From an uncultured Bacteroidia bacterium (GTDB lineage: Bacteria; Bacteroidota; Bacteroidia; NS11-12g; UBA955), in assembly GCA_938086785.1 (NCBI GenBank), contig CALKCM010000005.1:64501-128500 (forward strand): a stretch of DNA of 64,000 bases, given 5' to 3'. The notes beneath the pieces are model-generated. The model saw nothing but the letters and a program-made list of their open reading frames with translations. It made no database searches and had not been told where the DNA came from. The stretch's first letter is position 1. Every line of letters starts with the position of its first letter. Shown in pieces: positions 46,068-54,770 of the stretch. The position numbers were made by a program, and so were the translations under genes.

Positions 46068-46460
46068 TTACGTAATCAAAGTAATCTCGGGATTAGGATA
46101 AAATGAATCGGGGAAATAGTATAACTCTTTCCCATAGGCAAAAAGTTCAATGACAATTACATCAAACTGAATCGAGCATTCTATCGACTCTTTTTGACAA
46201 TACTCTTGGGCCGCCATGAAATAAAGATTTTGTTTGGTCTTGTTAATAGAGTTCTCAGCATGTACCAGGCCTCTCCCATTTCTAGTTTTGACTTCAACAA
46301 AAAATAGGCATTGACCTTTTTTTGCAATAATATCAATTTCAGCCTTTTTAAATCTAAAATTAGATGCTAGAATGAGAAAACCTTTTGCCTTTAAAAAATC
46401 AATCGCAATCTTCTCTCCTTTTTTACCGAGCTTAATATGAGCGGGGGTTTTAGACGGCAT
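46068..46460 (-). CDS. YraN/UPF0102 family endonuclease-like protein
   Basis: A 130-residue protein with the restriction-endonuclease-like fold of UPF0102. The N terminus KLGKKGEKIAIDFLKAKGF matches the usual (G)xxGExxAxxyLxxxGy pattern, and the nuclease-type residues are E43 and D45 in KKAEIDIIAKKG followed by FVEVKTRNGR. The role is probably in DNA processing but is not established. It is the last gene of a short minus-strand string with the two small envelope genes upstream (10 nt gap). Confidence 0.88.
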   Translation of the reverse strand: MPSKTPAHIKLGKKGEKIAIDFLKAKGFLILASNFRFKKAEIDIIAKKGQCLFFVEVKTRNGRGLVHAENSINKTKQNLYFMAAQEYCQKESIECSIQFDVIVIELFAYGKELYYFPDSFYPNPEITLIT

Positions 46461-46470
46461 AAGTGAAAAC

Positions 46471-46914
46471 TTATAGCGCCTTTAAATACATGTATTTGAC
46501 TACACCTAAAGCGCTGGTATCAAAAAGAATTAAACGATCCTTAAAATTGGCATACAGATGTATATTCCTGTAAGTCGAATCCTCCTTAATACGAATGGAA
46601 TGATACGCCATAGGCTCCCATTGCAAGGAACGATTTTTTACATTGGGATCACACCTTTTTCTTGAGCTATCTGTTTGAACAATATTTTCACTATTGATTC
46701 TATCCCTAAAAAAAATGAGCTCTAGGTTGGCTATACAAGTATCGGGCTTTGTTGGATCATTCTCAATGAACACCTTTGACACCCTCCATCGTTTTCCATC
46801 TTCTGAGGCAATTTGATCGTCTAGCGAGCCAAAATCTTCTCTGTCCTGCGAAGTGGCCACCACTCCCCACCAGGCTGCAATTAAGATGGCAATAGACAAA
46901 AAACTTCTCTTCAT
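46471..46914 (-). CDS. Small secreted protein of unknown function
   Basis: I do not recognise this 147-residue protein. It has a signal peptide (MKRSFLSIAILIAAWWGVVA) followed by a charged stretch (TSQDREDFGSLDDQIASEDG) and a beta-rich domain with IENDPTKPDTCIANLELIFF and YHSIRIKEDSTYRNIHLYANF. Two cysteines (in DTCIAN and KRCDPN) may form a disulfide. Its ATG overlaps the stop of the upstream membrane-protein gene by one base (TAATG), so the two are translationally coupled and probably act in the same process. Confidence 0.6.
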   Translation of the reverse strand: MKRSFLSIAILIAAWWGVVATSQDREDFGSLDDQIASEDGKRWRVSKVFIENDPTKPDTCIANLELIFFRDRINSENIVQTDSSRKRCDPNVKNRSLQWEPMAYHSIRIKEDSTYRNIHLYANFKDRLILFDTSALGVVKYMYLKAL

Positions 46915-47309
46915 TATCCTCTTTTAAATAAAATTATTAAACTAAGCAGCATACCAACTGCAATGGCAACAATATCCCACCAATCAAAGGTTCCTTTCAA
47001 TAGATCTGTACTCTGAAGAAATTCGCAACCCATCCCAAATATAATGGTCAAAACTATCCAAAAATAAGCGACTTTTGAATTCTCACCCCTCCAAATAATA
47101 AGCATCATACTCATTAAACTAAAGGACCATAACCCATCTGGCACATTATAGATAAGCCCATTCCAAGAGGGTTTAACATACGCCGCAAAGTCAAATATTT
47201 TGATACCTAAAGGTGCAAAGGGACTGAACCAATCGTAGAGGGTTAATCCAATAATTACAGGGATAAAAACGAATAAAATAATTCGAAGAAGAAAAACAGA
47301 TGCTTTCAC
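46914..47309 (-). CDS. VanZ-like small membrane protein
   Basis: A 131-residue protein with about four transmembrane helices (residues 6-24, 60-75, 80-97 and 110-127). The third and fourth helices carry MGCEFLQSTDLLKGTFDWWDIVAIAVG, shown here in part as CEFLQ and FDWWDIVA, which recalls the E-x-Q ... D-x-x-A-N pattern of VanZ-like proteins. The function of the family is unclear. The start is GTG; a TATATTCGT box (47313-47321) ends 3 nt upstream. In many Flavobacteriia a VanZ-like gene follows sprA and gcvH; here it is far from sprA. Confidence 0.55.
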   Translation of the reverse strand: MKASVFLLRIILFVFIPVIIGLTLYDWFSPFAPLGIKIFDFAAYVKPSWNGLIYNVPDGLWSFSLMSMMLIIWRGENSKVAYFWIVLTIIFGMGCEFLQSTDLLKGTFDWWDIVAIAVGMLLSLIILFKRG

Positions 47310-47312
47310 CTT

Positions 47313-47321
47313 ACGAATATA
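47313..47321 (-). promoter_or_regulatory. -7 box TATATTCGT before the VanZ-like gene
   Basis: Minus-strand TATATTCGT, one change from TAnnTTTG, 3 nt before the GTG at 47309. It supports that start and predicts a leaderless transcript for the VanZ-like, secreted-protein and YraN genes. Confidence 0.4.
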
Positions 47322-47340
47322 AGAATACTTCAGCTCTTAT

Positions 47341-48642
47341 TTACAAACTCCAATACTCTAAACCTAACGCCTCTTGATCGTTCCTAAAAACTCCTTTTAT
47401 ATCCATTAAATAGCCTTCATCAGAGACTATTGTTTTGAAATATTCAGGTCCTAAGTCTAGGTATTCTTGATGTGAAACGGCTAAAATAATTCCATCGTAT
47501 TGATTTCCAATTTCGGATTCTAGCCCAAAACCATATTCGTTTTCTAATTCTTTAGAGGATGCATGTGCATCCACTACGGAAACATTCACCGAGTATGATT
47601 TTAACTCATTCACCACATCCACAATTTTGGAGTTTCGAATATCGGCTACGTTTTCTTTAAAGGTCGCTCCCATGATCAAGATTCGGGAGTCTTGTGCCAC
47701 TTTCCCTTTGGCATTTAATTTCTTTACAGCGATAGCCGCAATATGTTTAGCCATATTATCATTGGTAAACCTGCCCGCAGCAATAACTCTTGGGTGAAGT
47801 CCCAATTTTTCAGCTTTATGAACAAGATAATATGGATCAACTCCAATGCAATGGCCTCCTACAAGCCCTGGAGTATATTTATGGAAATTCCATTTGGTAC
47901 CCGCAGCCTCTATTACATCATAGGTATTGATGCCCACTTTGTTAAAAATAACGGAGAGCTCATTCATAAGGGAAATATTCACATCTCTTTGAGTATTCTC
48001 AATAATCTTTGCAGCTTCAGCCACTTTAATGTTTGTTGCCTTGAACACTCCTGCGGTAATTATTGATTCATACAATGCAGCCACATTCTCTGTTGCTTCT
48101 TCATCATTTCCACTAACAATCTTTAAAATTTTTGTCAATGGTCTTTCTTTATCACCTGGATTAATTCTTTCGGGGCTATACCCTATTTTAAAATCTGTAT
48201 ATGCTTCTAATGCACTATGTTCTGCAAGAACAGGCACACAATCATCCTCGGTACATCCCGGGTAAGTTGTGCTTTCATAAATAACGTAATCGCCTTTCTT
48301 TAGTATTTTCCCAACGGCCTCACTTGAAGCTAAAAGAGGAAGTAAGTTGGGCTCATTGGCAGAATTAATTGGCGTAGGAACCGCTACAATGTAAATAGTG
48401 CAGTCTTTCGCATCATTTATATCAGCTGTAAAGGTTATTTTTCTGTTTTCAAATTCCGATGAATCTAACTCTTGACTAGGGTCTTGATTCCTTTTCATCA
48501 TCTCCACTCTATCTGCTTTAAAGTCGTAACCCACTACGTTAAACTTTTTTGCAAATTCTAAAGCAAGAGGTAAGCCTACATAGCCTAGACCAACCACACA
48601 TATGCTAGCTTCGCCAGTTTCTAGTTTATTAATCAAATTCAT
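47341..48642 (-). CDS. Nucleotide-sugar dehydrogenase (UDP-HexNAc 6-dehydrogenase, TviB/WbpA type)
   Basis: A 433-residue UDP-sugar 6-dehydrogenase that oxidises the C6 hydroxyl to a uronic acid. The N-terminal Rossmann motif is ICVVGLGYVGLPLALEF; YESTTYPGCTEDDCVPVL, KIGYSPERINPGDK and AEAAKIIENTQRDVNISLMNEL follow; the catalytic cysteine is in GLVGGHCIGVDPYYL. The SPERINPGD and PGCTED motifs are closer to TviB/WbpA (UDP-N-acetylhexosamine) than to Ugd (UDP-glucose). It probably feeds an acidic surface polysaccharide. The ATG at 48642 is preferred over 48660, which lies next to a TATTTTTGC box. Confidence 0.88.
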   Translation of the reverse strand: MNLINKLETGEASICVVGLGYVGLPLALEFAKKFNVVGYDFKADRVEMMKRNQDPSQELDSSEFENRKITFTADINDAKDCTIYIVAVPTPINSANEPNLLPLLASSEAVGKILKKGDYVIYESTTYPGCTEDDCVPVLAEHSALEAYTDFKIGYSPERINPGDKERPLTKILKIVSGNDEEATENVAALYESIITAGVFKATNIKVAEAAKIIENTQRDVNISLMNELSVIFNKVGINTYDVIEAAGTKWNFHKYTPGLVGGHCIGVDPYYLVHKAEKLGLHPRVIAAGRFTNDNMAKHIAAIAVKKLNAKGKVAQDSRILIMGATFKENVADIRNSKIVDVVNELKSYSVNVSVVDAHASSKELENEYGFGLESEIGNQYDGIILAVSHQEYLDLGPEYFKTIVSDEGYLMDIKGVFRNDQEALGLEYWSL

Positions 48643-48656
48643 CTTATAAAAAGAAT

Positions 48657-48665
48657 GCAAAAATA
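48657..48665 (-). promoter_or_regulatory. -7 promoter box TATTTTTGC before the nucleotide-sugar dehydrogenase gene
   Basis: A perfect minus-strand TAnnTTTGC, 14 nt upstream of the ATG at 48642. Confidence 0.5.
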
Positions 48666-48715
48666 CGTTTTAATATTCAAAATATATCATATTAACCTTT
48701 GAGCAATTTAATTTT

Positions 48716-51700
48716 TTACTGGTTGTAAGAATCATATGAATTCTCTTCTTCATCTTCTGGAATTAGGGGTTTCCAATGAGGGTGCTCCCAATATTTCAGC
48801 TTATTTACTTCGCTTTCCATTAGCTCGTTGAAGGTGATTTTTTTAGGAATATCATTTCCAAATGAAAAATATCGCGGGGGTGTTAACTTGCGAATGGTAT
48901 CCTTTGAACCCATCCAAACATAAGCATACATCCAATCAGGGTCTTTCCCTTGATAATTTTTCTTTTTTGATCGATGCTTAAAGAAATACATATTTCCTTT
49001 TTCGTCTTGGATACTAGATTTACGCTTTGAAATAAAAACTACGCTATCACTTGTATTCCAACGGGTATAATTGGAAAAATCTCTCACAAAATTTTCTTCT
49101 TTGTACATTTTTTTAGGAATAAAACGATCGAGTTTATTTTTCTTAAGCAAGGCTGCATAACCGTACCGATAATCCATTTTACTTAGATATATATCGTGCA
49201 TAGAATCCGGGATAGCAGCTCCTCCTTCTAGCAATACTTCAATAAAATCGAACTTATCAGAAAGATTTTGAATACTTAGTGTGCGATTAATTCTCTTGCG
49301 AACCGAGGCGTTCTCTTTATAAAAATTCATGAGCAATTTAGCTTCTTTTGTCAAACTCGAAACTGAATAGCCTCCTATATCGAATGTTTCAATCCCTTGG
49401 TAAGCCTCATATTCTTCAGATTCCCTAGTAAGCCCTTTGTTGGAATAGTGTATTTTAAAAAGATTATTTGACCATTTACCATACACCGCACCTTTATAAT
49501 CTTTTGGTTCATATTTCGGACCTTCCTCATCGTAATAATACCTTTTTGATTTAGCCGACATTTTACGTTTAAGATCATCTCTAAATGACAATATTAAATC
49601 GCTCAATAAAGGCTCAAAAACGGATTTATCGACAATGGCACTATCCATCATTTGCAATCCAATACCTAAAATAGTAGAGCTATACTCATCATACCTTCTC
49701 AGCGGCAATAGTTTTGAATAATACGATTTCCAGAGTTCTAATGAGTCATACGCAGGATATAGGATTTCTCTAAAAACAGAGGATAGATAGGATCCCTCTG
49801 GCTTCAATGGGGTTTCTTCTAGCAACCAGTAAATCATCGTATCAATGGCTTGTTTAGTATTTATAGCAGATAGTTTAGAAAGGTATCTTGCCTGCAAATC
49901 ACTGGTATCTCCTGCCCGCAGATATTTTTCTAGGTAATAACTAACCAATCCCTCATAACCATCATCGATGAGCTTTTGCTCCATCGTTCTATAAACTCTT
50001 TGAGAATGCTTAGAGCTGCGAGTGGAAAACAATTTCATCTGCTCAAAAAGTTCATCATTTCTTCTGGCATCTATTTTAGGAATTTGAGATGAATAATCGA
50101 ACAATCTAAATTGACTAATAGAGTCCTTTGATTTCATTAGATTGAATAATAAGTCCGCTACTTGATTGCTATCTAATCTGCGTATCGTATCCTTTGGAAA
50201 AGTAAATGAGCCGAGAATTGTTTGAACGACCTCACTCATTCCTCTTCGAACGTCATAATTATGGGCTAACTCAAGCATTTGGTGGGATCCAATAATACCT
50301 TTAGAATAGTAAACAAGGCTTGAACCTTTCATGCGCCGCTTCTTTTCAACAACATAAAGCTCACTTTGCTTATACATGGTATCCAAAGAGTAATAGCTAA
50401 TATCCGCACTCTCATAGCTGGGTCTAATCGTACCAAAAACCTCCATTTTTCGTTCAGTTTCGTCCGCTTTATTTACCGAATCTATATACGTCTTATAGTT
50501 TTCATATAAACTCCCATCTCTATTTTTTAATGCTCTTACAAGAGCTGTGTAGGAACTAGGAGCCAACTTACTATCGGTATAAAAATCTACTGAAACGAAT
50601 TCTCCTGAGGGGAAAGAAATATAATCGATTAACCTTCTGCCATCTTTTAAAGTGTCTTCAAAAAGGTAAGAGGCTTCAGAATATTCTTCTGGGTATATTA
50701 TGTCTTTCTTAATAAGGGCGCGCTCTTCTTCAATATATCTCTGTCTGTATTCCAAAAGGTCTGCATTGGTAGTTTTATAACTCATCCCTGTTTCTTTATC
50801 CGTATAGGATTGAGGAAGGTATTTGTATTTGTATTTGGTGTAATTAAAAGTGTTTAAAAAGTCATTTGGGACATCTTTATTCGGCGTATAAACCCCAATA
50901 TAATAATATGTACCTCCATTGGGAACAAGTAAGAGATGCAAATATCTCGATTTATCCTCTGACTTTAAGGTAGCAGCGTAGCCGGTTCTATCTTGCACAT
51001 TAACAAAACTCGATTCCACTATGGAGTTCTTTGTATAAAAAGCTAAATTTTCAACCAAATGTTTAAAATGAAATGATACACCACCTGCGTCACCTGAAAA
51101 TGCCTTAATATTATAGAGAAAATAAAATTCATTATTTGCTGTTTTCATGAACTCCAGATTCTTATGTCCGGTAAGATTAGTACTGGTATCAAACGAATAT
51201 TTTCGAGAACTTACTTTGCTCGGCCAGGAAATAGAATAGCCTCCGGCCTCTGGCTCATATACATTCCACTCTTCACTTGGCTCCCTTAATCTTATGCTTT
51301 TTATGATTTTACTCACGTCTTTGCCAAAGGCATATTCTCCCGAAGCATTGACTTTAACATACCAAACAAAATTATCCATAGCAATAAAAACATGCCGCTG
51401 AGATTCTCCCGATTTTGTCTTATTGCTCACTAATATGGATGGGTATCCATATATATTGAGCTTCTCTTTCGCTGTAATATCTCCAGGAACATTCTCATAA
51501 AGCGCACTATCAATTTGTCGGATAACTTCATTTGAGCTGATATTATTTACCAAGCCATAATAGGGTATTTTTTTGATGACATAGTACGAACCATTGCTAA
51601 CATCTGCGTAGAAGAGTTCTTCTTGGCTTTCTGAGCCCCTTAGGATAGGTTTTCCGGGCAAGTCAATATATAACTCGCCTGAGTAGCTCGAAAATGTTTT

Positions 51701-52738
51701 AAGGCTCACAGGAGTATAAGCTGCATCTAGCTTTAATTTTTGCGTAAATGCGTAATCTCCAACCTTATCTCGAATGGGTTCTACCTTATAGCCCATCCCT
51801 CTTAACATATCTATAACCCCACTATCTCCAGGAAGATGAGCGCAACCAACTGCGGCAAAAATTGATTTTTCTGGAGCGATTTTATGGATAGAGTTTGCCA
51901 TCACTCTATTTCTCACATCAAGCATCCACTTATGATACAGAGGATTCCTTTCGGATTGACGGTCTAAGGAGTCTATTAGATCTAAATCTCCCTCACGATA
52001 GGCCTTTTCAATAGGATTCTCTCCATAACCATAGGAACTCCCCCAATACCTTCTTTTCTTCGAAACCGTTCTATTTTTCCAACTGGAACGTTTGACCATT
52101 CGATCTGATTCTTCAAAATCTTCGAGGCCGGTACAAAACTTACCCATTTTTTTCCCTACCTGATGAATGTATAAGTCTACGTATGTTTTTTCACTATAAT
52201 CTGCAGAACCATAGCCTTGTCGGTAAAGCAGAAAGTTACTCATATAATCACTGCTTGAAATTTTACCAATAATAGTTTCTAAATCGAACTTGGGAAACCG
52301 GAGTGCATCCTTGTATTCCTGTCTGTAATTATCGGCATTATATCTATCTTGGTTGCTCTTTAGAGATAGTCTAGCATTCTTCCCAATATTCGAGAACCAG
52401 CTATCAATGGCTAATTCAAGAGCAACTACTTCCACTTCAGCTAGGGCTTTGTAAAAAGTATCTCCTAAATTAAAGGCCAACTTTTTACTTACATGCATGG
52501 TGCCGTACAAATAGCTCGGCTTCTTCAAACCATTTCCTGTTATTTGCCACAAACGTGCAGGATATTTTCGGACTCTATTGCCTTCTTCATTTCTGATTAC
52601 AGCATCTAAGTTAAAGCCTGTATCATCGTACTCGACATAGTCATCAGCCATAGTGCTCATGTGTTTTACTGTTTTTGCCTGAGCAAAAAGACTAGCCCAA
52701 ATAAAAGGAAAAAAGAAAAGGTATTTATGTTTATACAT
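48716..52738 (-). CDS. Very large TraB/GumN family secreted protein
   Basis: A 1,340-residue protein. After a signal peptide (cleavage near SLFAQA) a TraB/GumN domain spans about residues 58-325, with LWQITGNGLKKPSYLYGTMHV (shown in two parts by the GT-x-H at 79-82), VVALELAID and AAVGCAHLPGDSGVIDML; the two GxxH-type sites are the proposed metal ligands of TraB/Tiki proteases. The remaining ~1,000 residues are not recognised: they are rich in Y, S, K and charged residues, lack clear repeats and end in an acidic tail (PEDEEENSYDSYNQ). It is probably periplasmic or surface-located. The length is far above that of plain TraB/GumN proteins (about 300 residues). Confidence 0.75.
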   Translation of the reverse strand: MYKHKYLFFFPFIWASLFAQAKTVKHMSTMADDYVEYDDTGFNLDAVIRNEEGNRVRKYPARLWQITGNGLKKPSYLYGTMHVSKKLAFNLGDTFYKALAEVEVVALELAIDSWFSNIGKNARLSLKSNQDRYNADNYRQEYKDALRFPKFDLETIIGKISSSDYMSNFLLYRQGYGSADYSEKTYVDLYIHQVGKKMGKFCTGLEDFEESDRMVKRSSWKNRTVSKKRRYWGSSYGYGENPIEKAYREGDLDLIDSLDRQSERNPLYHKWMLDVRNRVMANSIHKIAPEKSIFAAVGCAHLPGDSGVIDMLRGMGYKVEPIRDKVGDYAFTQKLKLDAAYTPVSLKTFSSYSGELYIDLPGKPILRGSESQEELFYADVSNGSYYVIKKIPYYGLVNNISSNEVIRQIDSALYENVPGDITAKEKLNIYGYPSILVSNKTKSGESQRHVFIAMDNFVWYVKVNASGEYAFGKDVSKIIKSIRLREPSEEWNVYEPEAGGYSISWPSKVSSRKYSFDTSTNLTGHKNLEFMKTANNEFYFLYNIKAFSGDAGGVSFHFKHLVENLAFYTKNSIVESSFVNVQDRTGYAATLKSEDKSRYLHLLLVPNGGTYYYIGVYTPNKDVPNDFLNTFNYTKYKYKYLPQSYTDKETGMSYKTTNADLLEYRQRYIEEERALIKKDIIYPEEYSEASYLFEDTLKDGRRLIDYISFPSGEFVSVDFYTDSKLAPSSYTALVRALKNRDGSLYENYKTYIDSVNKADETERKMEVFGTIRPSYESADISYYSLDTMYKQSELYVVEKKRRMKGSSLVYYSKGIIGSHQMLELAHNYDVRRGMSEVVQTILGSFTFPKDTIRRLDSNQVADLLFNLMKSKDSISQFRLFDYSSQIPKIDARRNDELFEQMKLFSTRSSKHSQRVYRTMEQKLIDDGYEGLVSYYLEKYLRAGDTSDLQARYLSKLSAINTKQAIDTMIYWLLEETPLKPEGSYLSSVFREILYPAYDSLELWKSYYSKLLPLRRYDEYSSTILGIGLQMMDSAIVDKSVFEPLLSDLILSFRDDLKRKMSAKSKRYYYDEEGPKYEPKDYKGAVYGKWSNNLFKIHYSNKGLTRESEEYEAYQGIETFDIGGYSVSSLTKEAKLLMNFYKENASVRKRINRTLSIQNLSDKFDFIEVLLEGGAAIPDSMHDIYLSKMDYRYGYAALLKKNKLDRFIPKKMYKEENFVRDFSNYTRWNTSDSVVFISKRKSSIQDEKGNMYFFKHRSKKKNYQGKDPDWMYAYVWMGSKDTIRKLTPPRYFSFGNDIPKKITFNELMESEVNKLKYWEHPHWKPLIPEDEEENSYDSYNQ

Positions 52739-52755
52739 GGTGTACTAAGTTAACG

Positions 52756-52764
52756 TCAAAGGTA
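52756..52764 (-). promoter_or_regulatory. -7 promoter box TACCTTTGA before the TraB/GumN gene
   Basis: Minus-strand TACCTTTGA matches TAnnTTTG and lies 17 nt before the ATG at 52738, just downstream of the terminator of the preceding transporter gene. Confidence 0.45.
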
Positions 52765-52776
52765 AAAAATTAGTCT

Positions 52777-52811
52777 AAAAAAAAGGCACAATTTACAGAA
52801 TTGTGCCTTTT
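52777..52811 (-). terminator. Intrinsic terminator after the POT transporter gene
   Basis: On the minus strand AAAAGGCACAAT (from 52811 down) pairs perfectly with ATTGTGCCTTTT across a 7-nt loop, followed by a run of eight Ts. A 12-bp stem this regular makes it one of the two clearest terminators in the window. It separates the transporter genes from the TraB/GumN gene. Confidence 0.85.
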
Positions 52812-52832
52812 GATTATCAGTATGTAAATGGC

Positions 52833-54734
52833 TTATCGCACTCCATGCATCCATCTGGTAATAACTTTACCAAGAATGAACAACAAGAAACCACATCCTA
52901 TGGCAAAATAACCAAGAATACCAAAGACACTTAATCCCTTATTTAAGGATTCGTTTTTAATACATTCACCTATTGTTTCATTAGGAGTATTAGCCATCAG
53001 GCTGGTAAGATCAGAACGCTTATCAACCGTTTGATCAACCGATGCTCCCTCTGAAAGGAAACTGACGGTTGCAGAACTTTTTACTTTATCCTGCTTCGCT
53101 CCTGAGAATTTTTTAGACTCCTCAAGAATTTCATTCACAACAACAGTCGATTTACTGTACTGCTTGCTTGAGTCGGAATCATTTAAATCTGAAATAAAAT
53201 CATCTGATACAAGTACCTTAGAGATACTCACATCCTCTAGCTGGGAAGCATATTTAGGCGAAGAAAGCAGACTCAACATAGCCGGATTTGATCCGCAGGT
53301 CTGGAAATTCTCTCCTTCTACAATTGTTTTTTCACTTACCGTAGTAAGTTTTGCGATATGTTTTCCTCCTTGGTGTGCAATGGAGGAAGATAGGAACCAG
53401 ATTCCAAACATAAAGGCCACCATATTTTTTGGAGATAGTTTTGTTACCAGCGAAAGACCAACAGGTGAAAGAACCAATTCTCCAATAGTATGTAAAAGAT
53501 ACAATAATATTAAGAAGAAGGCTGGTATCATTCCTGCAACAGCTGAACCTTGTCCAAATTTAAGAACTAAAAAACCAAGACCTAAAAGGATAAGACCCAC
53601 ACCAAACTTATACGGTGCAGAAGGTTCTCTTCCTGAATTGGATAGCTTTATCCATATCCATGAGAATATAGGAGCTAAAGCCATAATAAACAACGGATTA
53701 ATCGATTGAAAAAAGGTCGTTTTAATTTCAAAACCTAGGACACTTTTGTTAATATTTCTTGCAGTAAACAGGTTCAATGCAGAACCGGCAAGTTCAAAGA
53801 ATGTCCAAAAGATCGTAGTAAATAACAAGAGGATTAGAATTACCCATATTCTCTGCTTGGCTGTTACTTCCATTTTGCTTGCTTGAAACAGGAGATAACC
53901 TATGATTCCAACAGCTAATACACCCAATACAATATCTACAATATCATTATTAATAATAAGCAGCCACGCCATGCCTACAAGAACTACAGTCACCAAATAA
54001 GGCAATAGCTTGTTTGAAATTCCGCCTAATAGAGGCTTATCCAATACTACATCGGGCTTCTTTCCCACTTCTTCAAAGTATCCTTTTTTCTGTCCCCATA
54101 GGAACACCAAATAACCAAGAAGCATTCCAACACCGGCTACTAAAAAGCCATATTGCCAGCCTTCATTTTCACCAATGGCACCACAGGTAAGCGGAGCCAA
54201 AAAGGCTCCCATATTAATTCCCATATAGAAAAGAGTGAAAGCTCCATCTCTGCGCTTATCTCCGTCTTCGTAAAAACGACCAACCATACTAGAGATATTT
54301 GGCTTAAAGAAACCATTACCCACTACCAAGAAGGCCAAACCTATAAAGAAGGTGGTTTGATTATTTAAAAATAAAGTAAACTGACCCATTGCCATTAAGA
54401 TAGCTCCAAGCGTAATCGCTTTTCGGAAACCCATTAATTTATCGGCAAAATACCCACCTATTAGCGGGGTTAAATAGACCAGAGCTCCATATGCCCCATA
54501 CACGCCATAAGCTTTGGCATCAGAAAAATCGAATCCCCCATCAATAAGATTGGCAGTCATATAAAGAATGAGGAGCGCCCGCATTCCGTAATAACTGAAG
54601 CGTTCCCATAACTCTACCATAAAGAGGGTAAAGAGTGCGGCGGGATGTATTTTCCTGTTGGAAAATATTACAAAGCCAACCCAAAGGAAAACCCCGAGCC
54701 AGGCTAGTAGCATTAATTGATAATCTGGATTCAT
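52833..54734 (-). CDS. POT family proton-dependent oligopeptide transporter (first of a tandem pair)
   Basis: A 633-residue major-facilitator peptide/H+ symporter. An extra N-terminal helix (LMLLAWLGVFLWVGFVIF) precedes the POT core, which has the ExxERF motif in ELWERFSYYGMRALLILY, GGYFADKLMGFRKAI, GNGFFKPNISSMVGRFY (PTR signature) and FYMGINMGAFLAPL. A hydrophilic insert of about 130 residues (about 468-600) separates the last two helices. The pattern is typical of Bacteroidota POT proteins. It lies 36 nt after the second POT gene on the same strand and is followed by a strong terminator. Confidence 0.92.
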   Translation of the reverse strand: MNPDYQLMLLAWLGVFLWVGFVIFSNRKIHPAALFTLFMVELWERFSYYGMRALLILYMTANLIDGGFDFSDAKAYGVYGAYGALVYLTPLIGGYFADKLMGFRKAITLGAILMAMGQFTLFLNNQTTFFIGLAFLVVGNGFFKPNISSMVGRFYEDGDKRRDGAFTLFYMGINMGAFLAPLTCGAIGENEGWQYGFLVAGVGMLLGYLVFLWGQKKGYFEEVGKKPDVVLDKPLLGGISNKLLPYLVTVVLVGMAWLLIINNDIVDIVLGVLAVGIIGYLLFQASKMEVTAKQRIWVILILLLFTTIFWTFFELAGSALNLFTARNINKSVLGFEIKTTFFQSINPLFIMALAPIFSWIWIKLSNSGREPSAPYKFGVGLILLGLGFLVLKFGQGSAVAGMIPAFFLILLYLLHTIGELVLSPVGLSLVTKLSPKNMVAFMFGIWFLSSSIAHQGGKHIAKLTTVSEKTIVEGENFQTCGSNPAMLSLLSSPKYASQLEDVSISKVLVSDDFISDLNDSDSSKQYSKSTVVVNEILEESKKFSGAKQDKVKSSATVSFLSEGASVDQTVDKRSDLTSLMANTPNETIGECIKNESLNKGLSVFGILGYFAIGCGFLLFILGKVITRWMHGVR

Positions 54735-54770
54735 ATTCTATTTTTATTTCTTTGTGTAATTTTAATAATC

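Noticed and set aside
53164-53709. A 181-codon plus-strand open frame opposite the first POT transporter
   Set aside because: It is antisense to a well-conserved transporter, has no recognisable domain and is explained by codon bias of the real gene. The same holds for the many open frames opposite or inside sprA, uvrA and valS.
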